From contig NC_087069.1 in NCBI RefSeq assembly GCF_963678635.1, forward strand, positions 27,952,303-28,016,302: a stretch of DNA of 64,000 nucleotides, read 5' to 3'. Shown here in pieces: positions 1 through 12,814 of this stretch (position 1 is the stretch's first letter; every line of letters begins with the position of its first letter). This DNA is from Symsagittifera roscoffensis (taxonomy: Eukaryota; Xenacoelomorpha; Acoela; Convolutidae). The position numbers and the translations under genes are program-made. Under the pieces are notes generated by a model. The model saw only the letters and a program-made list of their open reading frames with translations. It searched no databases and was not told where the DNA came from.

Positions 1-2599
1 GGGTCTTGTGAAAAGTTTGTGAACTGAGTTTTAACAACTTTTAGCTTCCTGGAACGTTCTGAACTGATGCTTATTAACATCTAACTCAGTTTTCAGATAA
101 TGATAAGCTAGGAGTTGATGGAAAGGGTTGATCCATTTCCGATGGATATGATGATTTTTGTTTCATGAACAAAAACAATATTAGTATGAAAATAATCTAG
201 TAACCCTGTTTTTAGGACTGACATCGTGGTCTGGGGACACTTGGGCCCAGCCATGAGCTCACTCTTTTTGCTGGTAACTATTTTAAGTTGCGCGGTTTGT
301 GCGATAGTTTTTAAGTTGTAACGACTTTTTTGACCTCATGTTAATGGACTACACATTAAACTGGCCTTAGTAGAGACAATCAAGAGTTTTCCAAGCTGTG
401 TTTAGACTATGGCCGGTCATTTAGGACAGAGTTTCTTTTCCGTCGGTATGTACTTCTGTACGAATGTTATACATACGTTTTATGACGCTCCTGATGTTCT
501 AAATAGTTGCCCTTAACCAAGAGCCAGAAGGTTGGTTTGGAAAGCAGGTGCCCTCCGGATTCCCCTATTTAATTTCTTAACCTAGTTAAGACCGAAAATT
601 CACGTATCGTGAAGGCTGGGGTGATCAGCCGTCACGTCGTTCCCGGAGCGGTATTTGACCAAAAACATTCAAAATGCACAAAAAAACCAAAAAGTAGTAT
701 AGTAAACAAGAGAAAACCAAAAAATTAAACACGAGCGAAAAAACCGAAATCCTGTTAAAAAAAACAGTAGAATTCATCCCCCAAGACGAGATGTGATCCG
801 ACCCCCCCCCCTTTTGTTGTTAGGTGTATTTTTGTTCAAGGAATTTATTTTAAACCATATCGTTACGATCAAATTTTTGGTCCTATTTCTGGTGTCTGTA
901 ATGTAGGATTAGTTGAGTATTTAAGCACGTTAATGCTAATTTGCGCTCAAACTGGAAGGGTCATGTGATAACAGTGAAAGACTCATCCGGCAAGCAGTGC
1001 AAGGAGCAGCAGAAGGACAAAAACAACCGACTGTTGGGTATCGCTAGCAATTGTTGTATCCTTTTTGGGTCAGAGAGTACGATATCAATGTGTGGGGAGC
1101 TCGATAGTGACTGCACTGTGGTGACACTCAGCCGAGTCGCGAATTTCCGAGTTAAGCACCTTAATTCGGATACTGAACAGATCCCAAAGGGCTTACTAGT
1201 ATTAGTTTTACTATTTATACTACCCGTATTAATTTTTTCGAAACCGTTTTCAGCAAATTAGTCCGTAAACAGACGGGTTCTTAGGCTCAAAACAGTAATA
1301 TTTTGATCCCCCCATACAACTCGCGATTTTCCAGATAGCCTTTTCTTTTGCAAAAAAGCTCTAAAAGAGTTTTTAACATCGTGTTTAGACTAATGAAAGA
1401 AGAAGAACCGGCGGATTTTAATTCGGACATTGTTGGAAATAATTGTGAACCACTATCCAATTTTTCGTAATTTGTGGAAATACGAAACGGGCAAAATAAG
1501 AAAACTTTTTGAAGTTTTGCGAGCTAGTGTGAGAACAACTTGTTGTTCAGACAACATACACTAGTGAGTGGACAGATTTTAGAATCAGTTTGCAAACAAC
1601 CTTCCTGGCCCCAGTGAAATATAACTTAATGAGATTAATTTAGTGGATTCATCAACCTGGAGGTGTCCAAGTAGCCTTGTTTTTCACAACTTTTTTCAGC
1701 TGAAACATTTTAGAACGGGTTTTGCTTTATCTTGGTACCGTTCGATCAGGACTTAAGTAAGCTTAAACTTGAGCCGATGTTTTTTTAAAGAAAGGGAACA
1801 TAGAAGTTTCTTAGATTGTTTTTAGCAAAACCTTCGTTTTAAGACGTTAGACCCTTCACGTTTGGTTAAAAAATTTTTGGAAAACACATTTACCCCTACT
1901 GAACGGTAGCAACTGTTGAAAAAAGCAGATTTACGTTGTTTTATACAATATTGAAGGGTTAGGGAACCTTGATACAAAATGCAAGTCGGAAAAAAGCCCG
2001 CTAGTGGACCCCTCTCAGTTAAGGCAAATTGTTGAATAAGCAGCTTAGCTTCAATCCGGAGTAAGTAAGAACAGGATCTTCCTAGTTAGTTGATTTTGCA
2101 GTTTAGGCTCTAAGACCGTATTCTGAAGGCTCGCGGTTTAGTTTTTCGACAACTCAGAAAGGTCACAATTCGGAGGGGTCCGGTTTTTGCCAATCCGGAA
2201 ACGTCATAATTTGCCAATCTGGAGGTGTCACAATTTGGAAGGATACCGTTTTTTGCCAATTCGAGGGTCATATTTTGGCACTCCGACGGGGCCTCAATTC
2301 CGAGTGGTCCTGTTTTTTGCCAACTCGGAACGGTCCTTGAACGCCAATCCAGGGGTTCTAAGAAATCTTTTTAGGAACGCAGACGTAGCGACCCTAATAC
2401 AAACGTAAAATGGAATATTAGGACAAATTGGCAGACCAAACGAGAAAATAAGACTGCACTGGTAACTTGCCTTTAAAAAAACTGAAAAGAAGATAGTAAA
2501 TCGAAACAGACTTAAACAGGATTCGCGACTCTGGGACCAAACGAAAACAGAATTCCACTCTGATTTAATTCGGATTGGAGTCCAAAACTTATCCAAAAT
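1..2599 (+). repeat. LTR-A copy R1, 5'-truncated by window edge
   Basis: This is non-coding sequence that recurs, in the same order, at 4720-7500 and 14910-17520. It begins about 450 bp inside the repeat as judged from those longer copies. Shared landmarks are the opening block at 1-180, a block near 595-650, the gag-proximal block near 1560-1680 and a minisatellite at 2136-2345. It is more diverged than the later copies and carries many small indels. Its 3' end is missing: at about 2590 it jumps straight into gag sequence, losing the TATA and polyadenylation region seen at 7543 and 7828. LTR identity is inferred from its position before gag here and after gene X elsewhere. A long tandem non-LTR repeat is the alternative. 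Confidence 0.65.
2136..2345 (+). repeat. Degenerate 65-bp minisatellite inside LTR-A (R1)
   Basis: This is the same array as at 7025-7240, more diverged here. The core TTTGCCAATCCGGA-like motif recurs with alternating short and long spacing. Confidence 0.55.
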
Positions 2600-3255
2600 A
2601 CGGAACGGGAATCGGCGATAAAGTCGACACCCGAGAAGATAAATTGATGACTCTGAGTGCGAAGGAGCTTAAGCAGCTCATGGGTGAGCAGAATGAACAG
2701 ATGTCCATCAGGAAGATTGAACTAGAAAGATGAGTTCATATTGAGAGAGAAAGCCTATGGGAGGTTAGCAATAGACAGGAGGTTAGTACGAACGAAAATC
2801 GCTTACGTTTAAAGAACAGGACGGAAGGTTGCGGGAGGTTGAGGAAAGAAAGAAACATTTAAAAGGGGACTTGGAGCAACTCCAGAGTCAACAAGAGCAG
2901 AGTCTTTGAACAGTCGATACAAGGATAGACGCGACGATTAAAAGACGCAACCAGGCTACCATCGACACATTGGACGACTTCATGGACAACAGTAGTAGAT
3001 CGAGAAACAGTGGTGCACACCCAAGAGAGTCTTGCAAAGAGCCGCAGTCAACTTCAATTAGCACTCAAACAGAGTAAATACCTATGGGTACGCGAGAGGA
3101 AGAGGTAACCCATTGAGTGGCGCCAGCCGGAGTCACAGGTACAGGAATGTCAATAACACCAGAGGAAGCTCTGCTGGCAGTAGGCCATTCTCAAACAAAC
3201 GACCAACGCGAGAAGAACAAGCGAAGGGAAGAGGTGATTCCTTGAATTGCTCGAA
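2600..3255 (+). pseudogene. Family A gag N-terminal remnant (R1)
   Basis: Conceptual translation shows the gag N-terminal coiled-coil segment also present at 8960-9030, 18960-19030 and, on the minus strand, 63730-63400. The shared run is GEQNEQMSI followed by ELER and HIERESLW. It is fused directly to LTR sequence by a deletion at about 2595. At 2698-2700 this copy keeps CAG (Gln) where the other three have TAG. Further frameshifts and a TGA follow. Family A gag proteins assemble the particle; this fragment lacks capsid and zinc knuckles and cannot be functional. Confidence 0.6.
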
Positions 3256-3929
3256 CCAGAGAATTTAATTAAAACGATCCGAATTTCAGCAAAACAAAGT
3301 TTCATTTCCTGTCGTGGACAAACAAGAGTCCTATTTATGCTACTTTCTAGAGATTCCTACCTCCAACAGTTCTAGTTTTCTTAGCATCAGACCACAACTA
3401 CGAAAGAAACACAACATGCTGAACCATTCAGTTGAATGTTGCTCCCAAACTTCTTCCACTCCTCCTCCTCATTTTGGTAAAGCATGGAAGCGACTTTTTC
3501 AGAATGTCAAATGTGTTCTCCTCATCATAACAGACATGGGAGTTTCAACTATGATTGTTGTCGACACAGAAGGCTTCACAAATTGAAGACCACTACAACA
3601 CCATGTTCGAAGAAATAGAAAAGACGAAGATCCACTTACCTCAAACCACTTCATTTAGTGTTACATTACTTGTGTTACACTACCAGCTTGAATCTGAGGC
3701 TTTGTGTTACATTACTAGCTGGCATCTTCAACGAAACTGCAACACTAAAGTCTTCAACTTGGACGCAAGTAAAGCTGAGATTAAAAAACATCGGAATCAT
3801 GCTTGTTACTTGATACCTGCCAAATCTCAACATCAGATCAAAATGGACTCAGCATGAATTTTGTTTTGAAAATGGCGATTAATTTTGGCATCTTGAAGAA
3901 TAGATTGCCCGAAGAATCTGATCGCTCGG
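3256..3929 (+). other. Unassigned single-copy stretch
   Basis: I find no match elsewhere in the window, unlike its surroundings. It sits between the R1 gag remnant and a repeat tail. Short frames contain Cys/His-rich stretches, for example around 3490-3580, but no domain I can name. A GTGTTACATTAC motif recurs at about 3658, 3671 (partial) and 3702. It may be a fragment of another mobile element inserted into gag. Confidence 0.35.
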
Positions 3930-4275
3930 ATGCGTGACACGACCATTTACCGGTGCCGGTCGTATTCCGGTGTGACCCCTACACTTTTGTTTTGCAATGA
4001 CGAGCTCTTAATGTTCATGCGAAGAGTTTATCGGAAAAAAAGACGACAATTAATTCTATCAAACCAAATTGCTCTACCATGTAACTATCAAAAGTCTCGA
4101 CAAAAAAGGAAACGAATTAAATAAAAAGAACATCAGCGAAGTTTACTGGAAACATTTCGTCAAAAATTTCATGAATGGGAATAAGTGCACTTGGAGAATG
4201 CCAGTGTTCTGACTAAAACAACGGGAAAAATTTCATTAAGCAACATTTATATATCAGATAACTGAGCAACAACAA
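3930..4275 (+). repeat. Family A 3' tail segment preceding LTR-A
   Basis: This segment recurs at about 10200-10523, 12480-12814 and 14460-14793, always immediately upstream of the point where LTR-A similarity begins. It holds a 60-65 codon open frame in the later copies (10308-10505, 12599-12796, 14578-14775). That frame resembles nothing I know and is interrupted here. It is probably the untranslated 3' end of the element's internal region. Confidence 0.45.
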
Positions 4276-6443
4276 TGTGAAATTAGACCAGAATGATCAA
4301 AACGCATTCCGTCAACGAAATTCTTGTTGAAACAGTTTTGTGAGAAAATTGGCTCTATTGAACAATGAGTAGTTCTAATCGTTCAGTTGAGGAACTGGGA
4401 GATGTCGGTTTTGACTGACATGTAAATTGTACAAATTTGTTTAACTGTAAGAGCAAGTTACAACCTTGAAATTTCGCGACAATTTGTAAGCAGTGAAAAA
4501 CAGAACAACGTTTTTCGCTAACAAAAACCAGACTTGGAAGAAAATATCGAACGACAGAAACTGAATATATCGATGTTCGAAGAAGAGCGCTCCCAGTTGT
4601 ATTGATTGTGCTCCTACAACTGTTACTCAGCAATTCCCCAGAATCAGGAGGGCTATTTGGAAGATTCGCTAACCTTCCTGGTCGACAAGATGAGAGCTCT
4701 TAGCCCGGATTCGAAAATCCGGAGAGGTCTTGTGATAAGTTTGTGAACTGAGTTTTAACAACTTTTAGCTACCTGGAACGATCTGAACTGATAAAAATTA
4801 ATATCTAACTCAATTTTCAGATAAGGAAAAGCTATGAGTTGATGGAAAGGTTTGATCCATTTCTGATGGATATGATGATTTTTGTTTCATGAACAATAAC
4901 AAAATTAGTATGATAAAAATGTAGTAATCCTGTTTTTAGGACTGACATCGTGGTCTGGGGACACTTAGGCCCAGCCACGAGCTCACTATTTTTGCTGGTA
5001 ACTTTTTTAAATTGCGCGGTTTGTGCGATAAATGTTAAGTTGTAACGACTTCTTCTTCGACCCCATGTTAATGGACTACACATTGAACTGGCCTTAGTAG
5101 AGACGGTCAAGAGCTTTCGAAACTGTGTTTATTCTCTAGCCAGTCGTTTTAGAACATAGCTTTATTTTCCGTCTGTATGAACTTCCCTGCGATTGTTACA
5201 TATGTTTTTATGGCGCTCCTGGGTGTTATTGTTTTGAGATGCCGAGCTGATTCAGAAGGATGGTTCGGAAAGCAGAAGCCTTCCGGATTCCCCCATTTAG
5301 TTTCTCAAGATACTTAAGACCGAAAATTCACGTATCGTGAAAGCTGGGGGAATCGGACGTCCCGTCGTTCCCGGAGCGGTATATGACCAGAAATACTTGA
5401 AAATGCACAAGAAAGAAAACATAAACCAGTATGGTAAGAAAAAACCAAAAAACTGAAGATGACCGAAAAAACCAAAAACTGTAGAAAAAAATTAGTAGAA
5501 ATCATACCCCCAGACGAGATGTGATCCGACCCTCCCGTTTTTTGTTGTTAGTTATATTGTTGTCCAAGGCATTTATATCAAACCATATCGTTTCGATCAA
5601 ATTTGTAGTCCTTTTTCTGGTGCCTGTAATGTAGGATTAATTGAGTATTTGAGCACGTTATTGCTAATTCGCGTTGAAACTGGAAGGATGATAAGAGTGA
5701 AAGACTCATCCGGCAAGCAGTGCAAGGAGCAGCAGAAAGGACAATAACAACCGACTGTTGGGTATCGCTAACAATTGTTGTATCCTTTTTGATTCAGAGA
5801 GTACGATATCAATCTATGGAAGGTCGATAGTGACTGCACTATAGTGACATTGAGCCGAGTCGCCAATTTCCAAGTTAAGCACCCTAATTCGGATATTGAA
5901 AAGACCCGGAGTGGTACAATGCTTTTAGTTTTTTATTTATACTACCCGTAATAATGTTCCTAAAACGTTTTCAGCAAAAAAAAATCCGTAAACAGACCGG
6001 TTCCTAGGTTCAAAACAGTGATTTTTTGATCCCACCATACATATCGCAATTTTTCAAATATCCTTTTTTTAAATGCAAAAAAGCTCTAAAGTAATTATTA
6101 ACATCGTGTTTGGACTAATACAAGAAGAAGAGCCGGTGTGTTTTAATTCGGACATGTGGAACTAATTGGGTGCCGAAATCCAATTTTTCGTGATTTGTGG
6201 AAAAACGAAACGGGCAAAATAAGAAACTTTTTTGAAATTCTGCGAGCTAGTGTGAGAACAATTATTGTTCAGACAACATATACTAGTGAGTTAACAGATT
6301 TAAGAATCCGTTTGCCAGCAACCTTCCTGGCCCCAGTGCAATCGAACTTAATGAGATTGATTTAGTGGATTCATCAACCTGGAGGTGTCCAAGTAGCCTT
6401 GTTTTTGACAATTTTTTTTCAACTGGAACATTTTAGACCGGGT

Positions 6444-6757
6444 TTGGTTTTATCTTGGTACCGTTAGATCAGGACTTAAGTAAGCTTAAACTTGAGCCAA
6501 TTGTTTTTTGAAGAAAAAGAACATGGAAAAATTTTAGATTGTTTTTAGCAAAACCTTCGGCTTAAGAAGTTAGACCCTTCACATTTGGTTTTAAAAAATT
6601 TTGGTTTTATCTTGGTACCGTTAGATCAGGACTTAAGTAAGCTTAAACTTGAGCCAATTGTTTTTTGAAGAAAAAGAACATGGAAAAATTTTAGATTGTT
6701 TTTAGCAAAACCTTCGGCTTAAGAATTTAGACCCTTCACATTTGGTTTAAAAAAATT
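6444..6757 (+). repeat. 157-bp direct tandem duplication within LTR-A
   Basis: 6444-6600 and 6601-6757 are almost the same sequence, each starting TTGGTTTTATCTTGGTACCG. The R1 and R5 LTR copies have this block once, so the duplication is private to this copy and recent. Confidence 0.9.
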
Positions 6758-7024
6758 TTGGAAAACATTTACACCCCTACTTAATGGTAGCAACCATTTG
6801 AAAAGGCCGTTTTACATTGTTTTATACAAAATGGAAGGGTTAGGTAACCTTGATACAATAAGCAAGTCGGAAAAATGCCAGCTGGTGGACCCTCTCAGTT
6901 AAGGCAAATTAATGAATAAGCATTCAGCTTCAACCCGGAGTAAGTAAGAACTAAACTTTCGTAGCTAGTTGAATTTGCAGTTTAGCCTCGAAGACCGTGT
7001 TCTGAAGGCTCGCGGTTTAGTTTT

Positions 7025-7240
7025 TCGACAACTCGGAAAGGTCTCAAAACGGAGGGGTCCCACTTTTGCCAATCCGGAAACGTCATACTTTGCCAATCTG
7101 GAGGTGTCACAATTTGGAAGGATACTGTTTTTTGCCAATTCGAGGTGTCATGTTTTGCCACTTTGGAGGGGTCCCCATTCAGAGTGGTCCTAATTTTTGC
7201 CAACTCGGAACGATCCTTGAACGCCGATCCGGGGTTTCTA
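7025..7240 (+). repeat. 65-bp-period minisatellite inside LTR-A (R2)
   Basis: TGCC motifs fall at 7067, 7091, 7133, 7156 and 7198. Alternating spacings of about 24 and 42 bp give a 65-bp higher-order period built of degenerate 21-24 bp subunits such as TTTGCCAATCTGGAGGTGTC. The array lies about 300 bp upstream of the TATA-like box, so it may act as an upstream promoter element of the LTR. That role is inferred. Confidence 0.7.
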
Positions 7241-7542
7241 AGAAATTTTTTTTACGAATGCAGAAGTTGGGATCCTAATGCAAACGTAAAATAGAGTTTT
7301 AGGACAAATTGGCAGACCAAACGAAATAAGAAAATTAAGATTGCACTGGTAACTTACCTTTAAAAAAACTGAAAAGAAGATGGTAAATCAAAACAGGCTT
7401 AAACAGGATTCTCGACTCTGGGACTAAACGAAAACAGAAGTCCACTCTGATTTGATTCGGATTGGAATCCAAAACTTGCTCTATTTTGAAAATTGGTTGC
7501 CTCGATTGTTTTAGTTTTTCTAACTCGGTCAATCCGAGTGCA

Positions 7543-7833
7543 TATAAGTAACACAAAAACTCGGTAGGTACAATAGACGCAAACTTGAGAGAAAAACACT
7601 GCCTTCAAGTTTTGTCTCTCTAGTGCGGTAATAAACTGGGAAAGCTCTTCCTTGAGAAAGCAGTTCGATTACTAAATTTTGATTGACCGATTGCGTTATT
7701 TATACATTTGTTGATTTCTTTTTCTACAATTTGAATGTGTTTTGTATTAAAAATTGCAATCGACTGGGTATTGGGTGCACTATTTTTCAAATTTCTTGAC
7801 TTCATCCGACAGTGCAGCATTTTATCCAATAAA
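7543..7833 (+). promoter_or_regulatory. Putative LTR promoter (TATA) and poly(A) signal
   Basis: TATAAG at 7543-7548 and AATAAA at 7828-7833 lie in the order expected for U3, R and U5 of an LTR. The TATA-like box is kept in the R5 copy (17578-17583), but the AATAAA has decayed there. Start and poly(A) sites are not demonstrated. Confidence 0.4.
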
Positions 7834-8099
7834 CAATATTTCAGTGCTGTGCATAAAAGAAAATTACGTTGTGCTAAGCATAAAAGAAAATTATGCTGTA
7901 CTGTGATAATTTTATAAGATTCGTAGTCACTTGTTAGTTTTTGGTTATTATCGTGTTGTGTCAATAATATCTGAATTTAGACAAAACAGACAGTGAAAAG
8001 CGAGTCAATTGAGTGAGTAGCAAAGCAATAGATTAAGATGAGTCTAGACAAGTCGGAGAAAATCTAAGCTAAGTGATAGCTCTAGGAATTTTTTACCAA

Positions 8100-9560
8100 A
8101 GAGACAGAAGGGATCAAAAAAAGATCCTTGCGTGGAACGACCAAAAAAACTCAGAGCAAGAAAATGAAGAAAACTTTAGGCGGAATAGTTGAGAGTAGGA
8201 GTCAAAAGGACAAAGTTGGAAGTTAAGATCTATTGGAGCCCTGGCAGCATAAGAATCTGGCGGTACGTGGAACTGAAGGAAAGGGGAACAAAAGATTAAC
8301 GAGTGAATCCAGCCTCGTAGTACAAGGCCATGATTTCGTTACATCGACGTGGACAATTGATCGAGAAGAAATGTCGCTAGAGTCCGACATTTCGATTGAA
8401 AACCCGGAAGTAGGAGGCTCACTTACTGAAATATCATGATTCATGGGGTGTCAGAGAAAGCGGTAACGTCTTCCTCATTTTCGGAAAGAGTCAAGAACGC
8501 TTTGGGAAATTTCTTTCCGTTCACCATGGGAACGAGAATCGGCGATGAATTTGACACCCAAGAAGAGAAATTGATGACTCTGAGTCTCAAGGAGCTTAAG
8601 CAGTTAAACTCATGAAAACGAAGCACCCATAAACATGGAAAATAGCTATTCGGACAGATTTGGTGCGGTCATAACCATAAGGAGAACTGTGAAAGGAAAA
8701 CAACAATCGACAGAGTTCATGACAATGACAAAATCGTACATGCAATTCGGAGCTACTAGTGTCACCGATCAGGGACCACACTAAGGGAATTCGAGGCGGA
8801 GTATGAAGGACCTTCGAGACAGAGAGGAAGAGCGCAAGTTTTGACCAAAACTAAGCTGCCTGGCACAAACAAGGTGACACAACCACTAGTGACTCCATTA
8901 TTGGAAAATGGAGCGTCAATGGAAAAAGCCTTGACCAGGATTGTGGATAATATGGGTGAGCAGAATGAATAGATGTCCATCAGGATGATTGAACTAGAAA
9001 GAGCAGTTCATATCGAGAGAGAAAGCCTACGGCAGGATGAAAAAACAGCAAGTTGAAATTGGCAGTGGCTTCAAAATTCAATGATGGTGTGAAGAACAAT
9101 GAGCTCAGGACAATGTTAAGGTTGCACTGCACACCTTTTTCAACCAATTCACCTACACTGGAAGAGCTGCGATTAAAATCCAGAGAATATGTGTTGTTGA
9201 AACTTCCAATGAGATCAGGTTATTACAAAACAATTATGGCATTTTTAACGGTGGACCTGCAAACCAGGGTAACAGCTTGTACAAGCCCAGGTAGGACATG
9301 GACAAGAAAAACTTTTGTGCAAACTGCAAAACAGAAACTTGTATCAGCATGCTCAATCTTCATACAGTGCATGAAAGCAATCGTTTTCAGCATTAAGATG
9401 AAAACGCGTCGGACATCAATCATGAGTACTTTATAAGAGGATGAATTGCAAATTTTTGGCCTAGGTGCTTCTTTTGCAACTCGGAGGATTTTTTTACGTC
9501 AGATTGTCCAAAATTTTGGAATGATGTGACTGACATCAAGCACCCAAGGCACCAAGTAGT
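8100..9560 (+). pseudogene. Family A gag remnant (R2)
   Basis: Pieces of gag occur in order. A leader and N-terminal region runs at 8230-8960. A coiled-coil start at 8955-9030 has GEQNE, a TAG at 8970-8972, then MSIRMIELER. A capsid C-terminal piece at 9053-9240 (translation begins KLAVASKFNDGVKNNELRT) corresponds to the better-preserved minus-strand gag at 53840-54040. Knuckle-region remnants follow to 9560. A central capsid portion is missing between about 9030 and 9050, and many stops interrupt the frame. It resembles the copy at 18100-19500. Gag builds the retroelement particle and binds RNA; this copy is non-functional. Confidence 0.65.
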
Positions 9561-10523
9561 TTGAGCTTGAAATTGATTGTGATCTCCCGACAGAAATTTG
9601 GGATATTGAAAAAATATTCAAAATATTTTTAAAATTTTTTCAAACAATCGGTCAATGGCAAAAAAATGAATTGTATACTTTTTTATATAAGAGAATAAAG
9701 CAGTTTGTTTACAGATTAACGCTATGAATGGTTAGAATGACAAAAAAATTTATAAGAACCATAAAATGTGCATCATCAGGATTGAAACTTTTTACAATAT
9801 TTACAACTAGATTTTTAAAGAAACGTTTCTGAACAATCAAATTTAAACAACTGTAATTTTGTAATAAGTTATGTTATTATTATTACATGTTCTGGGATTG
9901 TTTTTTGTTCTTGAAGTGTGCTTTTATTTTGTTGTGAGCTATGTTCTAATAATTTTTTTGATTTTTCCAGTTTTTGAATTTTTTGGTCGTTAGCCATGTT
10001 ATACACGGACTACAACTTTAGCGTTAGGTTGCGTGCAAAAACCTTCGAGTAAGATTTTAATTTTCATATAAACTATTGGTTAAAATGTAACATTACTTAG
10101 CGCTAAGCTAGAAACAAAATGTGATCGAGGTTATTGCCTCTTACCACTCTGTGTCATCCCTGATTATCTTTTTTTTAGCAAGTCGCGGAGCATCGGCATC
10201 AACTCCGGTGTGACTCTTACAGTTTTGTTTTGCAATGAAGAGCTCTTAATGTTCATGCGAAGAGTTTATCGGAAAAAAAAGACGACAATTAATTCTATCA
10301 AACCAAATTGCTCTACAAAATAACTATCAAAAGTCTCGACAAAAAAGGAAACGAATTAAATAAAAAGAACATCAGCGAACTTTACTGGAAACATTTCGTC
10401 AATAATTTCTTAAATGGGAATAAATGCTCTTGGAGAATGCCAGTGTTCTCACTAAAACAACGGAAAAAAAATTCATTGAGCAACATTTATATATCAGAAA
10501 ACTAACTTGATGAGTAACAACAA
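9561..10523 (+). repeat. AT-rich non-coding part of array unit and 3' tail
   Basis: There is no convincing coding sequence. It is repeated at 11850-12814 and 13830-14793. It includes a TTAGCGCTAA palindrome near 10098 and a run of short AATATT hairpins near 9610. A 65-codon frame at 10308-10505 is kept in three units, but they are too similar to test for selection. Confidence 0.5.
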
Positions 10524-11797
10524 TGTGAAATTAGACCAGAATGATCAAAACGCGTTTCGTCAACGAAATTCTAGTTGAAACAGTTTTGTGAGAAAATTGG
10601 CTCTTTTGAACATTTAGTAGTTCTAATCGTTCAGTTGACGAATTGGGAGATGTCGGTTTTGACTGACATGTAAATTGTACAAATTTGTTTAACTATAAGG
10701 GCAAGTTACAACCTTGAAATTTCGCGACAATTTGTAAGCAGTGAAAATTAGAACAAGGTTTTTCGCTAGCAAAAACCAGGCTTGGAAGAAAATAGCGAAC
10801 GACAGATATTCGAAGAAGAGTGCTCCCAGTTGTATTGATTGAGCTCCTACAACTGTTACTGAGCAATTCCCGAGAATCAGGAGGTCTATTTGGAAGATTC
10901 GCTAACCTTCCTGGTCGACAAGATGAGAGCTCTTAGTCCGGATTCGCAAATCCGGAGAGGTCTTGTGAAAAGTTTGTGAACTGAGTTTTAACAACTTTAA
11001 GCTTCCTGGAACGTTCTGAACTGATGCTAATTAACATCTAACTCAGTTTTTAGATAAGGAGAAGCTATGAGTTGATGGAAAGGGTTGATCCATTTCCGAT
11101 GGACATGGTGATTTTTGTTTCATGAACAAAAACAAGATTAGTATAATAATAATGTAGTAACCCTGTTTTTAGGATTGACATCGTGGTCTGGGAACACTTA
11201 GGCCCAGCCATGAGCTCACTATTTTTGCTGGTAACTATTTTAAGTTGCGCGGTTTGTGCGATAAATGTTATGTTGTAACGACTTCTTTTTCGACCCCATG
11301 TTAATGGACTACACATTGAACTGGCCTTAGTAGAGACGGTCAAGAGCTTTCGAAACTGTGTTTATTCTCTAGCCAGTCGTTTTAGGACATAGCTTTATTT
11401 TCCGTCTGTATGAACTTCCCTGCGATTGTTACATATGTTTTTATGGCGCTCCTGGGTGTTATTGTTTTGAGATGCCGAGCTGATGCAGAAGGATGGTTCG
11501 GAAAGCAGAAGCCTTCCGGATTCCCCCATTTAGTTTCTCAACATACTTAAGATCGAAAATTCACGTATCGTGAAGGCTGGGGGGACCGGCCCTCCCGTCG
11601 TTCCCGGAGCGGTATATGACCAAAAATACTTGAAAAAGCGCACGAAAGAAAACATAAACCAGTATAGTAAACAAGAAAAAACCAAAAAATTGAAGATGAC
11701 CGAAAAAATCAAAAACTGTAGAAAAAAATTAGTAGAAATCATACCCCAGACGAGACGCGATCCGACCCTCCCGTTTTTTGTTGTTAGTTATATTTTT
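10524..11797 (+). repeat. LTR-A 5' fragment (array unit 1)
   Basis: It begins TGTGAAATTAGACC and matches 4276-5555. It then breaks off into gag tail sequence at about 11798, which is the array junction. Confidence 0.7.
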
Positions 11798-12814
11798 TTC
11801 CATAATTTTGGAATGATGTGACTGACATCAAGCACCCAAGGCACCGAGTAGTTTGAGCTTGAAATTGATTGTGATCTCCCGACAGAAATTTGGGATATTG
11901 AAAAAATATTCAAAATATTCTCAAAATTTTTTCAAACAATCGGTCAATGGCAAAAAAATGAATTGTATACTTTTTTATATAAGAGAATAAAGCAGTTTGT
12001 TTACAGATTAACGCTATGAATGGTTAGAATGGCAAAAAAATTTATAAGAACCATAAAATGTGCATCATCAGGATTGAAACTTTTTACAATATTTACAACT
12101 AGATTTTTAAAGAAACGTTTCTGAACAATCAAATTTAAACAACTGTAATTTTGTAATAAGTTATGTTTTTATTATTACATGTTCTGGGATTGTTTTTTGT
12201 TCTTGAAGTGTGATTTCATTTTGTTGTGAGCTATGTTCTAATAATTTTTTTGATTTTTCCAGTTTTTGAATTTTTTGGTCGTTAGCCATGTTATACATGG
12301 ACTACAACTTTAGCGTTAGGTTGCGTGCAAAAACCTTCGAGTAAGATTTTAATTTTCATATAAACTATTGGTTAAAATGTAACATTACTTAGCGCTAAGC
12401 TAGAAACAAAATGTGATCGAGGTTATTGCCTCTTACCACTCTGTGTCATCCCTGATTATCTTTTTTTTAGCAAGTCGCGGAGCATCGGCATCAACTCCGG
12501 TGTGACTCTTACAGTTTTGTTTTGCAATGACGAGCTCTTAATGTTCATGCGAAGAGTTTAACGGAAAAAAAGACGACAATTAATTCTATCAAACCAAATT
12601 GCTCTACAAAATAACTATCAAAAGTCTCGACAAAAAAGGAAACGAATTAAATAAAAAGAACATCAGCGAACTTTACTGGAAACATTTCGTCAATAATTTC
12701 TTAAATGGGAATAAATATTCTTGGAGAATGCCAGTGTTCTCACTAAAACAACGGGAAAAAAATTCATTGAGCAACAATTATATATCAGAAAACTAACTTG
12801 ATGAGTAACAACAA

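Larger units (their letters stand above)
4276..7960 (+). repeat. LTR-A copy R2, most complete (about 3.7 kb)
   Basis: The left edge is placed at TGTGAAATTAGACC, where similarity to the copies downstream of gene X begins (25753 on +, 28151 and 32772 on minus). The right edge is approximate, after a TATA-like box (7543) and an AATAAA (7828), just ahead of the gag leader. The body 5560-6430 is nearly identical to 15765-16630, implying recent duplication or conversion. It contains a 157-bp direct duplication and a 65-bp minisatellite. LTRs of this length are unusual for Ty3-like elements. No clear primer-binding site was found after the right edge, so the exact LTR/internal border remains open. 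Confidence 0.6.

Noticed and set aside
4832-5110. 92-codon antisense ORF inside LTR-A, also open at 11065-11343, 13043-13321 and 15022-15300
   Set aside because: Three of the copies are near-identical array units, so persistence is not evidence of selection. The frame is broken in the R1 and 26-kb LTR copies, and the protein has no recognisable feature.
6156-6365. 69-codon ORF identical at 6156-6365 and 16350-16559
   Set aside because: The surrounding LTR sequence is just as identical, so the ORF is conserved only by recent duplication.
10308-10505. 65-codon ORF in each tandem unit as a possible small gene
   Set aside because: The copies are almost the same DNA, the older version at 4070-4260 is interrupted, and there is no domain. 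It is treated as non-coding element tail.
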